DNA of 64,000 nt, from positions 71,010,600 through 71,074,599 of the forward strand of contig NC_083602.1 in assembly GCF_029168945.1 (NCBI RefSeq), in the 5' to 3' direction. A program made the position numbers and the translations under genes. The stretch's first letter is position 1. Every line of letters begins with the position of its first letter. Below the pieces are notes generated by a model. It was not told where the DNA came from. It made no database searches and saw only the letters and a program-made list of their open reading frames with translations. This DNA comes from Cannabis sativa. Taxonomy: Eukaryota; Streptophyta; Magnoliopsida; Rosales; Cannabaceae. Below are positions 26,151 to 38,389 of the stretch, piece after piece.

Positions 26151-28690
26151 TAGATATATTATAATTAGTTTAAATAAATGTCATGGTGAATTTAAGAAAG
26201 TATTTCCTTTCTTTGTGCAGAAAATCAAGTGAAGAAGGCAATGGAGTGTTGAGATTTCAAGATGGGCAAAAGAAATTAAGTTTGGGGTGGAAAACTGTTA
26301 CCCAGTTGCTATAGCAAAGGCTTAGCAACACTATTTGGCAGCAAGAGGTGTTTTGGTACTAGGCTGATCAAATGAATTTGGGTTTGAAAAAAATAGAGTG
26401 AGTGGTTTGTTAAAGAAAAACATGTGACTGAAATGTTGTTTATGATGCAATCATTGGATATGTCTATTTTTGTTCAGATAAATCATTTGGGGTTGTACTT
26501 AATTTTGAATTGAGTGAGCCCAAGTTGATTGTGGAGATACAAGGATCCCATTTTACACTAGTTTAATCAATTTTGGGCCCAATTATTTGGTCAACTGGGC
26601 CCCAGCAAGTGTTGACCCGCCCACTTATTGCTCAAACCAACATTCAACCCTACACTATCATCATCATCTTCACTTCCCTCTTCTCAGCCGACTGCCACTC
26701 ACGAACCTTGTAGTACCAACATCCATCTCCATTCAGTTCATCAGAAGCCCTCAACCACCAAATCGCACCTAACCACTCAACCACCAGTAGCAATCACTAG
26801 CCCGAGCCATTCCCAGTCGACCATCACTCACCTCAGTCGCTCCGTCCAACAGCACTAGCACCCCCAAAGACACACATTTCAAACCAACCACCGTTCCACC
26901 TGAAATTACCATTTCCCGAGTCGAACCACCAAGCCGAGCCATTTTCAGTCGACTCCGCCACCAAGTTGAGCTTCAATTCAACCACATCATGTCAGCAACC
27001 CTCCTTCATCACCCCCAGTTCTCATTCTCTTCCACGAGATCCAAAATTAGCAACCCAACTGCTAACTCGAACCAGTTTACACCAGCAAGCAACCACGAGT
27101 CACTAATAGCCATCACAAGCTTCGCACAATCACTTTGCCCACATCGATCAACAACCGAGCCTCCATTTGACTAACACACATCTCCAACTGAACCAAGGGA
27201 GCCAACTGACCATTTACAATCCATCCAGTTTGTCAAAATAAAATTATATATATAATTAAATTGCTAAATATGTTGTTGTTGTTGATTCGGGTAATATAAT
27301 AGATGCTTGGAAGTTGGTTTATTTGGTGAGAATGATTTAAATTGGGTACATTGATAATTTGAAATTGGTGGTGTAGCTTTTCAATTGTTGGTGTGATATT
27401 GGAATTTTGATGTGGTTTTGAATGATGAACTGCTTGGTTGAAACTATTTGATTTGAATTAGAATTTGGTGTAGTATTGGAAGTGTTGTGACCCTTGGACA
27501 GATTTTTGTTAGAAGCTTTGTTGTTGTTGTTTGAGTAGTTCAACCTGAAAAAAAAAAGAGAAGTAAAAGCAGGGAGCATTTGTTGTGGCTGCCAAGTTCC
27601 CACAGATTCCTCAACAGGTTCTCGACTCGTGGGCAGCGCTATTGGCTTCGAATCCGGAGGAGCCCCACGAGGGCTCCGAGTAGAGGGAGTTTCCTAATAC
27701 CTACGCTACTTTATATTTTTCTGTTATGTGTCATTTTTAGTTTGTATTGTGCTAATGGTGTGTTGTCTTTTGTGTTTTAAGCTTTTATGCCATGTCATTT
27801 ATGTGTTTGTTAGTTTGACAATGAGAGATTCAAGAGTTTTTATGTGGCCTAGTGTTCTGCTCGATGATGATATTTTCCGCTCATTCCATTTATGTGCTGC
27901 CTAATTTTATATGTTGCATTTGCATGTTGAAATTGTTGGATATCATGGATGTTTCTCCTTAGTCTCTCCTTAATAATGCATACTTTTATTTTCCCACCAT
28001 GCTTTGCATTTTTCATACGATTGCTTCACATATATACTTTTAGCATCTAGAATTGGTTAGTGCATCTCCTTGAAGCGAAATCCTAGCTAGACTTGTCCCT
28101 TAGAAATGATTTAGGCCATCTTTGGACGTTTGAGCCTTTCTAACCTTCCCTATAAAATCAATTTTTCCCTAGCCACCCAAGTTTGAGTCGTTTAGCCTAT
28201 TCTTGTTGTGCAACCCAATCATACATATCACATCAATCCTAATTTGCATTTCCACACATGTCCTAAATTAATTGCTCACTTGTCAAGAGCCAAGTTTCAC
28301 ATTAAGTTTGGGGTGAGTGCGGTAAGTGTAACTTGTGGCGAGCTAATTCAAGATTATACTTAGCCACATTGGGGACAATGTTGGGTTGTAAGTTTGGGGT
28401 GGGGGAATTAGCTCACAAAGTATATTAGTATGCACTTTCAATTAACCTTCTCTTGCTATCTATTATATAAGTATAATATAATAATAAATTTCTTTTTAAT
28501 ATATATATATGAAAAAAAAAATCAGCAATGAAAAGAAAAAAAATGTGCTTGCAACTAAGTTTGGGGTGTTTCCCCCCATTTTAGTTAAAAAAAAAAATAG
28601 ATAAACATAGCAAGAGAGGTCTATTCCAATACCATGTACTTGTGAGTATAATGAATTAGGGAAGTGAGTCAAGAGAAAAAAATCATAAGG
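26151..28690 (+). other. 3' non-coding region of the Athila-like element
   Basis: It contains repeated AAGTTTGGGGTG motifs (26278-26289, 28304-28315, 28390-28401, 28557-28568), polypurine-like motifs seen in Athila 3' regions. It also has a C-rich, G-poor block (26587-27230) unlike its surroundings, and a short open stretch near 27585-27680 (sense AKFPQIPQQVLDSWAAL). No envelope-like gene with a signal peptide and membrane segments was recognised. Confidence 0.65.
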
Positions 28691-28700
28691 AAGAGGCTCG
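28691..28700. repeat. Target duplication of the LINE, left copy
   Basis: AAGAGGCTCG, against AAGAGGCTTG at 33530-33539, one mismatch. It directly abuts the poly(T). Confidence 0.7.
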
Positions 28701-28822
28701 TTTTTTTTTTTTTTTTTTTTTTTTGATGAATAAGGTATTTTATTGCTCAAACCAAACTTTACATCACAGCAATTTACATCTCAACAAGCTATTTCCTGTC
28801 ACTAACTTTAATCATATACATT

Positions 28823-31800
28823 TTATATTTTCACAATCCAATCCATGTCTTCATCCTTTGCTTTCCTAGGAGGGAAGGCTTTAATCCTTAGCAAGCTGAG
28901 TTGTTTGCTTTTCTGTACAGCCGTGGAGGTCAGCCACAGTTGCTGGTTCCATAGAGCTTCATTTCTGGCCATCCATATGTGGTACACAAGGCTGGCCACA
29001 ACTGTGTTCACCATGCTTTTTCTTGTTGCAGTAAGACTCTTTGAATGATGGCAGGCTTTCAACAATTTTGTGATGTCTTCTGCTGTTGTTTTCCATTGCA
29101 GTAAGTCTTTAGTTTGCTGCAGACAGCTTGAACTATATTCACATTTAAAAAATAAATGTTGACTAGTCTCTTCTTCCTTGCCACACAGGACACAAGCTGT
29201 GTCAATTCTTTGATATCTACTTACTCTTTCTTTGGTATTTAGCCTTTTCCAAAATACTAGCCATAGTATGAATCTATGTTTGGGAATAATTAACCTATCC
29301 CAAACCAGATTACACCATGGAAGTTTTGGTTGTTCAGGAAATAAGTCATGATATCCCTGTTTAACCCGATATCTCTGTTGTAGGAAGCTATCCATGTCCA
29401 TTTTCTGCTTGAATCTGTCTTTTACTGCTACTATTTTCTTCCAAAACCAGCTGCAATCTTGTGGAGCTGTGTAGTTCCACCAGTTTTGATCCTTCAGATA
29501 AATCATGTGTATCCATTTTACAAAGAGGCAATCCTTTTTGCTTGCTATGTCCCACACATATCTTCCCAAAGCTGCTACATTCCATTGATGTATGTTTCGA
29601 AACCCCAAACCACTAGCCGATTTGGGTCTGCATATGAACTCCCATGCCACAAGCCCTGGACCATTCCCCTCTTGAGTACCTTTCCATAGAAAGGACCTGC
29701 AAGTTGCTTCAATTTCATTCAACAATTTCTTAGGTAGAATAAAAATCTGAGCCCAGTAGGTGTGAATAGCCAACAAAACCGAGTTAATCAATGTAACCCT
29801 GCCCATATAGGATAGGTTTTTTGAACTCCAACACCTAATTCTACTAGTCATCTTCTCCAGCAAGCATTGACATTCTGCTCTAGAAATTTTCCTTGAGCAA
29901 ATCGGTACACCCAGGTATCTAAATGGCAAGAAATTTCTTTTAAAGTTTGATGCCTCCAGGATCCTATTCACTTCAACATCAGCCATTCCCGAGCAATATA
30001 TGGCTATTTTATGATCATTTGGCATTAGTCCCGAAGTAGATGAGAACAATTTTAGGCCTTTGAGCAAAAGCATTATGGAAATGAAATCACCATTGCAAAA
30101 AACAAGCAAGTCATCCGCAAAGCATAAGTGATTCAATTTGATTTGTCCACATCTATCATGAAATTTAAATCCAGGCCACTCTCCTACTTTTGTAAAAATT
30201 CTCGAGAGATACTCCATTCCCAATACAAAAAGTAGTGGGGACATGGGATCGCCCTGTCTTAATCCTCTCTTAGTGTTAAAAAATCCACACATAGAGCCAT
30301 TCAAGAGCAAGGAGAATTTAGGAGTGCAAATACATTCCAGGATAAGAGAAATGAACTTACGAGGGAAGCCAAGTGCCTTCATCATCTCTTCTATGAATCC
30401 CCATTCTATAGTGTCGTACGCCTTCCTTAGATCAATCTTGATCATGCAACTCGGTTTGCAATTTTTCCTCCCATATAGCCTTACCAGGTCTTGGCACACT
30501 AGCACATTATGCGCAATAAATCTCCCATGTGTGAAGCCTCCTTGGTTCGCAGCAATGAGATCAGGAAGAATCCCCCTCAATCTATTGCATAGAACTTTAG
30601 TGGCTGTTTTGTATATAACATTACAACATGAGATTGGCCTGAAATCCACTACACTCTTTGGGCATTTTAATTTTGGAATTAAAGTAATAGTGGTAGTATT
30701 AATCTCTTTTAAAATTTTTCCAGATTTTAAAAAAGATAATACTGCCTCTACTATCTCATCCCCTACAAATTTCCAATTGTCTTGGAAAAAGGCGCTTCCA
30801 TATCCATCAAGTCCAGGGGCCTTGTCCCTATCAATAGTAAAGATAGCATCTTCGACCTCCTTCCTTGTATATTCAGCCAATAGAATATCCTTGTGGATGC
30901 TTGTTATCTTAGGTCCCAAATCCATAATTGCTTGAACAACTTTCCTTCTGTCTGGTATTGTAGATCCCAAATGCTTCTGGTAGTAATCTAAAAAGGCATG
31001 CTGAACTTTTTCAGGGGTGTCACACCAATTTCCATAATCATCTTCAATCGAAAAAATTCTATTTTTAATCCTTCTCAATTTTAAAGAAGCATGGAAAATG
31101 TGTGAGTTTTCATCCCCATATTTGGCCCAACTCACCTTAGCTTTTTGCGCCATGAAACTAGAGAAAGCTTTACTAACTTCTGTAAATTTATTCCTTAGTT
31201 CCTGCTCTTGGTTCATAAGCTCCTCATTCTATGGCTCCTTATTCAACTTCACTTGTAACTCAGTCAAAGCTTCCCTTGTAGTCAACATTGTTTTTTGAAT
31301 ATCTGTATACCCGGTTTGGTTTATGTTCTTCAGCACCAGCTTCACCTTTCTTAATTTCTGCACTATACCATACATTTTTGTCCCTGTAATGTTTCCCTCC
31401 CAGGCCTTGGATACCAATTCATCATACTCAGTAGCTTGTTTCCACATATTGAAATATCTAAATGGTTTCCTCCCACAGAACCTATCTTCCTAGATAGTCA
31501 CCAAGATAGGACTATGATCGAAACTAAGTTCAGGAAGGAAAACTGCTTCAGAACAAGGAAAGGCATTGATCCAATGTTAATTGACCATTGCTCTATCTAT
31601 TTTGAAAAAAATTCTCTCTTCAGGTTTTTGCTTGTTGTTCCATGTGTAGAAGGACCCTGAATACTTCAAATCTGCCATGTTACAGTTCTCCATACAATCT
31701 TGCAATCTCTGAGATGGAATACATTGGGCTCTTCTTCCTATTCTTTCATCTCCATTCATTATCTCATTGAAATCTCCCATTAGAATCCATGGCTCATTAA

Positions 31801-32194
31801 TTTTCTTTGCCAATTCCTCTAGGTCAGCCCATAACTCTTCTCTCTTTTTCTCATCATTAAAAGCATAGATTAGTGACACAAAGAACTTCCCTACTTGCTG
31901 TTGTGATTGCACATAACAATGCATTATTTGGCTAGAGCAATATTTAATATCTATTGAGTAGACATTTGGTTGCCAAGCTATTACTATTCTTCCTTTGTCT
32001 AACCAAGGATTATTGTTTGAGAAACACCAACCTTGGAAGAGACTTGTATACAGAGTTCCCATATTCTTATTCTGCACCTTTGTTTCTAAGAGACTAACAA
32101 ACCCAGCTTGCTTTGAATACATCAATTGCTTGATCTCATTATGCTTATTCTGGCTGTTAATCCCTCTCACATTCCAGCATAAAAACCTATCCAT
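28823..32194 (-). pseudogene. LINE ORF2: endonuclease-reverse transcriptase, three stops
   Basis: One frame throughout. The AP-type endonuclease runs 32194-31577 (start MDRFLCWNVRG, then SLLETK, ILMGDFNEI, GSFYTWNN). The reverse transcriptase has KAPGLDG, ITLIPK, FRPISCCNV, MIKIDLRKAYDTIEW, RGLRQGDPMSPLLFV and the catalytic FADDLLVF near 30110. The zf-RVT region ends with WDRLIIPKHRFILW and CVLCGKEEETSQHLFFKC. In-frame stops lie at 31577-31579, 31490-31492 and 31229-31231, between the endonuclease and RT, with no frameshift. The protein nicks target DNA and reverse-transcribes the LINE RNA. This copy cannot make the full protein without readthrough. Confidence 0.93.
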
Positions 32195-33476
32195 TTGAGG
32201 ACGAGGGATCTCCCTCCCCTCCTGTTTTGTGCCCAAATTCCTGGTCTGTTATACCACAATCCATCTCAGTGCCTACTGCAACATCAGCAGCATCATGAAG
32301 GGATTCAAACATATTCTTTGTCATTGCCCCTTTTGCCTCCTTCATTGACACTACTTTTTTCCCTTTGCTGACCTTTTGAAACCCTTCATCATCCAGCTGC
32401 TTCTCTACATTCATTACTGGTTTCTTAGGCACCCACATTTGTTTCCCTGCTTCTTTTTTCTCCTCTTTTTTCCTGCAATCTGAAGTGCTATGGCCAATTC
32501 CAGAGCAGTTGTAACAAACTAAAGGAAACCATTCATATTTAACATCTAGATCCACTTCATGATCAAACTCATCAATAAAACTGATTTTTTCAGGAAAATC
32601 TTGTGCTAGACTTACTTGAATGAGGATCCTGGGATATTGCAGCCGATCCCTATTTTTGGTAACATTATCGACTTGCAAAGGAACTCCCAGCTGGCCTGCA
32701 ATTTTGAACAGAGAAGCTTCTCCCCAGTATTTGATGTCCAGACCTTTTAGCTGAACCCAAGTAGGCACATTAGTACCTTCCTCTTTGGTGAAATCGTCGA
32801 TAGGGTTCCAGGGTTTCATCACCATTGGCTTACGATCAAAAAACACATACCCCTGCTGCATCACTTTGTCTCTTTGTTCTAAACTTTGAAATCGGATAAT
32901 GAAGATGCCTTTGGCTAGCAATCCAACCTTAACAACCTCATCTTTCCAAATTCTCCTCACGAAACCTTCCAGTATGCTAATTGGAGGATTAACTCCAATA
33001 ACATAACAAACCACAGATGGTTGCCAGAAATTACCTTCATCTTCGATATCGGCAAACTCTATCTTGACCTTCCTCTTTGTTCCTTCCTTCCCTGGATCAT
33101 TCTTCAATTGATCAAAAGAAGATTCCAGGTTCCTGACAATGTTAGATCTGAGAATTGGGGGAGAAATCCTCTTCCCAGAATTAATATCTTGAGTAGCTCG
33201 ATTCGCAACCGTAAGCCAATCGGAGAAGTCTTGGGGAATCTCACTCTGCCTAATAATCAGTTCCTCTGACTCCTCCGAAGAGAAGACTTTTTCCACATAC
33301 TGTTCCATTGAATGATGGCACTGTTCCATTGGCTCTTCAGCTTCCTCAACTTCTAGTTCTTGAATCCTAAGTACAGCATCCATAGATCGAGTCTTAATGA
33401 CTCTATCCGAGGATGAGGGACCAGCTTTCTTGCCCTTTGATTTCCCTTTTCCAGCCATTTTCGCTCTTTTTGCCAT
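32187..33476 (-). CDS. LINE ORF1 nucleic-acid-binding protein, intact
   Basis: 429 residues from ATG, uninterrupted. A basic N-terminus (KRAKMAGKGKSKGKKAG) is followed by an acidic stretch, then a DUF4283-like, RRM-type domain at about 150-300 (FVRRIWK, GIFIIRF, WNPIDDF, WVQLKGL), and a CCHC knuckle C321-C324-H329-C334 (CYNCSGIGHSTSDC). In plant L1 elements this protein binds the LINE RNA. The stop codon overlaps the start of ORF2 in ATGGATAG, suggesting coupled termination and reinitiation. It is an element gene, not a host gene. Confidence 0.92.
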   Translation of the reverse strand: MAKRAKMAGKGKSKGKKAGPSSSDRVIKTRSMDAVLRIQELEVEEAEEPMEQCHHSMEQYVEKVFSSEESEELIIRQSEIPQDFSDWLTVANRATQDINSGKRISPPILRSNIVRNLESSFDQLKNDPGKEGTKRKVKIEFADIEDEGNFWQPSVVCYVIGVNPPISILEGFVRRIWKDEVVKVGLLAKGIFIIRFQSLEQRDKVMQQGYVFFDRKPMVMKPWNPIDDFTKEEGTNVPTWVQLKGLDIKYWGEASLFKIAGQLGVPLQVDNVTKNRDRLQYPRILIQVSLAQDFPEKISFIDEFDHEVDLDVKYEWFPLVCYNCSGIGHSTSDCRKKEEKKEAGKQMWVPKKPVMNVEKQLDDEGFQKVSKGKKVVSMKEAKGAMTKNMFESLHDAADVAVGTEMDCGITDQEFGHKTGGEGDPSSSNG

Positions 33477-33529
33477 AGCTCCGGTGAAACACCGAAAGAG
33501 AGAGAAGGGCGAGAAAAATATGTTTTTTT

Positions 33530-34000
33530 AAGAGGCTTGGTTTTGGACAAGTGAAGTGGTTAGGTCTTGAGCTAGCGTAAATACATCCTTTACCATACCC
33601 TAACCCAAGCCTCACATTACAAGCCTAGTAAAGTCCTATTGATCAAGGGGATAAGTTTGGACTACATTAGTGGAGAGGAGTGCACTAATCCAACTTATGG
33701 AGCTGAAATGAATGAAAAAAAAAAGTTTAAGGTAGTTGTAGGAAAGTTCAAAGTTTTGGTGGGATATACTTGTATAAATTGTTGATTAGGTGACTTTGGG
33801 GAGGTATTAATGTTATCCAACGAGAAAAGTCAAAGGGGCAGCATATAAAGTTACAGCAAACACATTTTTCCATTCCATTTTTTCTGAGAGCATCGATGTT
33901 CGCTAGGCCAAATTGAATTTCTATGGAATCTCTCATTTGTCTTGTGTGTTAAGTCTTTGTGTAAAATTTGTTGTTGTGTTTTATTTTTTTTGAGTTTTTT
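33530..34000 (+). other. Right-hand remainder of the Athila-like 3' region
   Basis: It begins with the LINE target duplication and continues non-coding sequence of the same type (AAGTTTGGACTAC, AAGTTTAAGG), ending in a T-rich run abutting the duplicated gypsy RT segment. No copy of the 5' LTR is present here, although a 3' LTR is expected. Confidence 0.6.
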
Positions 34001-34048
34001 AAATTCTCAATTGATGATAGCCTAATCGGAGATCAATCTTAGAGAAGA
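34001..34048. repeat. 48-bp duplicated RT segment, right copy
   Basis: It matches 19598-19645 with one mismatch (G/A at base 24). In the left copy the LTR begins just after this segment. Here the Athila-like DNA ends just before it, so the host gene is repeated on both sides of the insertion. Confidence 0.92.
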
Positions 34049-36142
34049 TTGTCTTCCCCTGAAGTTTATTGAATAGGTCGACGATCCTAGGTAAAGGATA
34101 CTTATTCTTGATAGTCAGTTTATTTAGTTCCTGGTAGTCAATGCACATGCATAGGGATCTGTCTTTCTTCTTAAAAATAATACGGGAGCTCCCCAAGGTG
34201 ACACACTTGGTCTTGAAAACCCTAGGTCAAGCATCCTCTGAAGCTAAATTTTCAATTCTTTAAGCTCTTCCAGAGCCATTCTGTATGGTATCTTAGAAAA
34301 TGTTCTGCTCCAGGTGCTAAATCAATAACAAAATCTATTTCTTGTTGCGGTGGTAAACCCAAAAGTTCATCAAGAAAAACATCTAGAAATTCTTGAACCA
34401 CCCTGAAGTCTTTAGGCCGAACTGAATCAGGTCATGTGGTATCCAATAACACTGCCAAAAACCCTAAGCATCCATCTTGTAACAAATCTCTAGCTTTCAA
34501 TACCAAAATTACCGGAATTTGGGATCGCTGAACTGATCCCACAAATACAAATGGTTCCTTTCCCTTGGGTTGGAAGATCACCATCTTTCATTTACAATCA
34601 ATACTAGCTGAGTACTTAGACAAGAAATTCATTCCAAGTATGATGTCGAAATTCAGTAATCCCAACTCTACTAAATAAGCACTCAACTCTCTATCCTCAA
34701 TTATGATTGTCATAGACCTAACCCACCTTTTAGAGATAGCTAATTCTCTGCCAGGCAATAGGGTTCCAAACCCTTTATCATAGCTATCATACGGTCTACC
34801 CAATTTATCAAAAAATTTAGCCACCACGTAGGAATGAGTGGCCCCAGAGTCAAACAATACAGAGAAGTAAGAGTTGTTAACCGAGAGCTAACTTGTAACA
34901 GCTGAGGGGCTGGCTTCTGCATCAGCTTGAGTAAGAGCAAACACCCTTGCTGGAGCAGGCTTTGATGCAGTCTCTATTCTTCTTTCTTAAGTTGCAGAGA
35001 GTCTTTCTTATAGTGTCCAGGCAAACCACACTGGAAACATTCTCACCCTCTACACTCACCTAGATGATGCTTCTTACAACTGGGACATTCTGGGTAAGTG
35101 TATAAGGTTTCGAAACCACCCTGACGGTTACCTCAACCTTGGTTTCCTCGAAACCTCTTTTTTTGATTTGAGCCACCAGGTGCAAATGGTGTCTTTCTCT
35201 TCTGGTCAGTGGTCAACTCACTACCAGCCCTACCATAACCAGAGGTAGGAGGACTAGTGGATCCACTAATAACTTGAGTCCCTCGGGACTCCTGGATGCA
35301 CTCAACTATGCCCTCAGCTCACATGCCTTTCCCACCATATCGGCATAGGTGGTGTTATCATCGGTGGTAATCATAAGGTCATGTATAATTTTGGGATTCA
35401 ATCCATACAGGTACTTTTCTTTCTTGCTGAAGTTGGCTGTCACAATTCCTGAGGCCAACCTAGCCAATCAGTCAAACTGAGTTATGTTCAGTAACAGACA
35501 TATTTTCCTTCTGGGTGAGCTGGGTAAATTCTTTTCTCTTTGCACTTTTGACTGCCTCGTCATAATACTTTGCATTAAACAATTCCTAGAACTCTTCCCA
35601 GGTAATGGTAGTAACGTCTCGAGTTGGGGCCACCATATCCCCACCAAACCAGGGCCTCGTCCTGGAATTAGAATGTGGACAGGCCACTCTGTCATTGCTG
35701 GTGACACCCATAAAGTTCAGGATTCGTGTAATAACCGCCAGCCACTTCTCGGCTTTCATCACATTGGGACCTCCCAAAAAGATTGGAGGTGCTTGCTTGC
35801 AGAACCTTTCGTACAGTGGTTCCATCCGGTTCATAACAGCAATCGACCCTGCCTGCACAGCCGGGGTAGGAGACACCTGCATCTTTAGAACAGGCATTGC
35901 AGTACCACCCTGCTGCCTCAGGCATCTGATCTCTTCTTGTTGTTCATTAATTCTGGCTTGCATTCCTGCATACCTATTTTCCCAATCCTGAGCAGCCTGC
36001 GGTGGGTTAACATCTCCCTGGCCGCGTGCCCTGCCTCTAGGGCCTCTGCCTCAGCCCGTATATTCAGGGGAATCTAAACTCCCTGACCACCAGAGGACCC
36101 AACCGAGTTACCTTGGCTCGTCGTGTTTTGCTTGGCATCCAT
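34001..36142 (-). pseudogene. Ty3/gypsy gag, protease and RT start (5' half, minus strand)
   Basis: In minus-strand order: gag from an ATG at 36142, with a capsid-like segment (PPIFLGGPNVMKAEKWL near 35770-35820); two zinc knuckles near 35010-35085 (CPSCKKHHLGEC and CFQCGLPGHY, the second lacking its last Cys); protease with DSGATHSYV and FDIILGMNFL (34588-34857); and the RT start with [21 protein letters not shown] and [13 protein letters not shown] (34001-34196). Several stops and shifts break gag and the protease-RT junction. It continues at 19646 down to 18326. Double knuckles and this protease form suit a Tekay-like chromovirus. Confidence 0.87.
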
Positions 36143-36399
36143 TCTAATAGAACAGACTACAAAACCAAGAGCTAGCCCGATTAGATCGCGATCAAGAATA
36201 ATTTACTAATTATCGCTTATTTTAGAAATTAAAACATGCGCATAGTCAGCTATCAAGCTACTAACATGCTTCCTATTATGCTTTTCTTATAACATACTAA
36301 TAAAATAAACTACTAAAGCAATAAAGGCTTACTGAATCGTGAGTTGAGCTTATCGCTGATGATGATAGTACATGTCATGACGATCTTTAGAAGACAACC

Positions 36400-36416
36400 T
36401 GGTAGCTCTGATACCA
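36400..36416 (-). other. Primer binding site of the minus-strand gypsy
   Basis: In sense TGGTATCAGAGCTACCA, matching the standard initiator tRNA-Met site. It lies 3 bases from the LTR. Confidence 0.9.
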
Positions 36417-36419
36417 AAT

Positions 36420-38170
36420 TGTAACACCCTACTACTTTAGGTGTATTATCATAATTTTATATTAACTGTGCAACTCGTTGCTAATCAATGAGTTTATTGA
36501 AAACTGTGAGTAATTAAAACTTTGCTTAAATACTCATAAATATCAAAATAAATAACATATATATATAACTGGGATCCCGAGTATAAAATATTTACAAACA
36601 TTACAAAGTTCGTAATATAAAAGTTGTCGCCCAACGACTAGCCAAAATACAACCAACTGTCCCAAAGTTCGTACGCTCCAAGCCTAACTGCCCCTACATG
36701 TACAATCCTCATCCACTCGCTCTCACGGCTGCTCAACCTTAACCTTGCCCTGACCTACACATGCAAATAATATTTGTGAGTCGACAGACTCAGTAAGAAA
36801 AGCATAACCATAAATATAAATATAATCTAGATTATAATCAGACGCCCATACACCCAACTATAACCCTATCCATGTGTCCAACACTGTACTGAGTCTAGAA
36901 CGTTCATATGACAGTACTATTAACCATAATATCAGCCTATACTCAGTACCCTAGTCATACTCTACTCGTATCGATGTGATAGCATTGATCTCGTACTTTA
37001 GCTCTTCGTATACTGATACCACTATCAATGTAATCTAACAGGCTCCATAAACATACACACTAAACATGTAAATACATATGCATATCATTATACAATTCTT
37101 ACCTGAATGCAGGAGTGTCAGTCAACCTGAGTGGAACTGCTGCTCAACGATTTACAAGCCCCTAAATCACATTATTTACAAAACTAATGAGTGACACGCT
37201 AAATCACTTTTCGAGGATTTAGAATTGAAATTAAAGTTTCTCTATCGATGGATAACATGGCTATACCTAACTATCGTGAAAATAGGAAAAATTAAGGTTC
37301 CCAAAATTGCCCCAACCGGAAGACTGGTTCTGTGGGGTTTCCTATGGACCAATTGGAATTCTGGTTCCTACAGGTTCCACTAAACCGATAGACCGATTCA
37401 GTGCAGGAAACCCCAGAAACCTCCTAAACACCTCAATTTGATCCCAAATGCTACCAAATCTTCCGAACCTCCTAATTACATCATAATAAACAAAAAAACA
37501 TGCAATAAAATCAAGAATCAACCACAGAAACACAAATCACCATTAAAGACCAAAGTTTGAGCTCTAAAGCTCAAACCTTGTCCAAACACAATTCCAAGCC
37601 ACCAAACAACTCCAAAAAACCTCAAATAACACTAACTCAACTACAAAATACAAAATCAAACACTATATAACACCACAGAATCCTAACCTTAGAAAAAACA
37701 TGCAATAACTTAACTTTGAGCTTAAGAAATAACAAAGAGAAGAGCTAGAGATTCTACCTTGGATTGGATACACTATAAACTTGATAAAATACTCAGAACC
37801 AAGCTGAAAATCTCCAAACCCTTGCTGGCTTCTCGAGAGTGAGAGAGAGAAAGAGGGTGAAGAGAGAAGGTTTATGTGTTTCCTTAATTTATTCCTAATA
37901 ATAGGTAAATACTATACTTATTTAATAATACTACTTAAACTTTGAATATTAACATACTAAAAGTCACTAAAAGACAAATAACCTAAATGGAAAAATGATC
38001 ATTTTGCCCTTGCATAAGCCAAAAAGTATACTTGTCACCTAGGGGTAGATTGGTCATTTTCAAAATCTCAAATATTCTCAACATTCCCAATGTCTTACTA
38101 TATTTCCCTGCTAAAACTAAAATACTAAACCATAAGAAAATGTGATTCTATCGGCCAAACGTCGCATTCC
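36420..38170 (-). repeat. 5' LTR of the minus-strand gypsy
   Basis: The inner edge is TGTAACACCC (sense end GGGTGTTACA), next to the primer site. The outer edge is about 38170-38185 and is uncertain because the partner LTR is absent. No coding sequence is supported; the frame at 37342-37533 is judged spurious. Confidence 0.75.
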
Positions 38171-38389
38171 AATATTGTTGGGCATAAAATATGAAAAACA
38201 TGAAATTTCACATATAGCATAAATAGCAAACCAAGAATTCAAATCAATCTCCATAAATTAATAAATCATACTTAGAGATCTAATTTCATAATTAAGCTCT
38301 AATTATCTTCTTATTTATCATATTAAAATTAAGTGGTCTTTACATACCATGTGCTTGATTTGATTGTTTTTGTGCTTAACTTTGGCGCT
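38171..38389. other. Short unassigned AT-rich flank
   Basis: It lies between the gypsy LTR and the probable start of the SIRE LTR. No gene or repeat is recognised. Confidence 0.5.

Larger units (their letters stand above)
28701..33529 (-). mobile_element. Full-length L1-type LINE
   Basis: On the minus strand: a short 5' leader, ORF1, ORF2, a short 3' UTR and a poly(A) tail (24 T on the plus strand, 28701-28724). Near-matching 10-bp flanks (28691-28700 and 33530-33539) support target-primed insertion into the 3' region of the Athila-like element. Only ORF2 is damaged, by three stops, so the insertion is fairly young. Confidence 0.93.
19647..34000 (+). mobile_element. Athila-like Ty3/gypsy element, pol deleted, 3' LTR missing
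   Basis: Order: 5' LTR, tRNA-Asp-type primer site, gag, protease, integrase tail, long non-coding 3' region. It is inserted in the minus-strand gypsy RT gene. It carries a solo copia LTR at the primer-site boundary and an L1 LINE in its 3' region. No second copy of the LTR is seen before host gypsy sequence resumes at 34001, so the right end is truncated or rearranged. Confidence 0.85.

Noticed and set aside
26587..27174. Possible envelope or host gene exons
   Set aside because: Frames are short, overlap in several phases and lack signal peptide, membrane segment or known domain. Treated as a compositional anomaly.
30243..30935. 230-codon plus-strand frame
   Set aside because: It lies opposite the LINE reverse transcriptase, which has all expected motifs. 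It is an antisense shadow.
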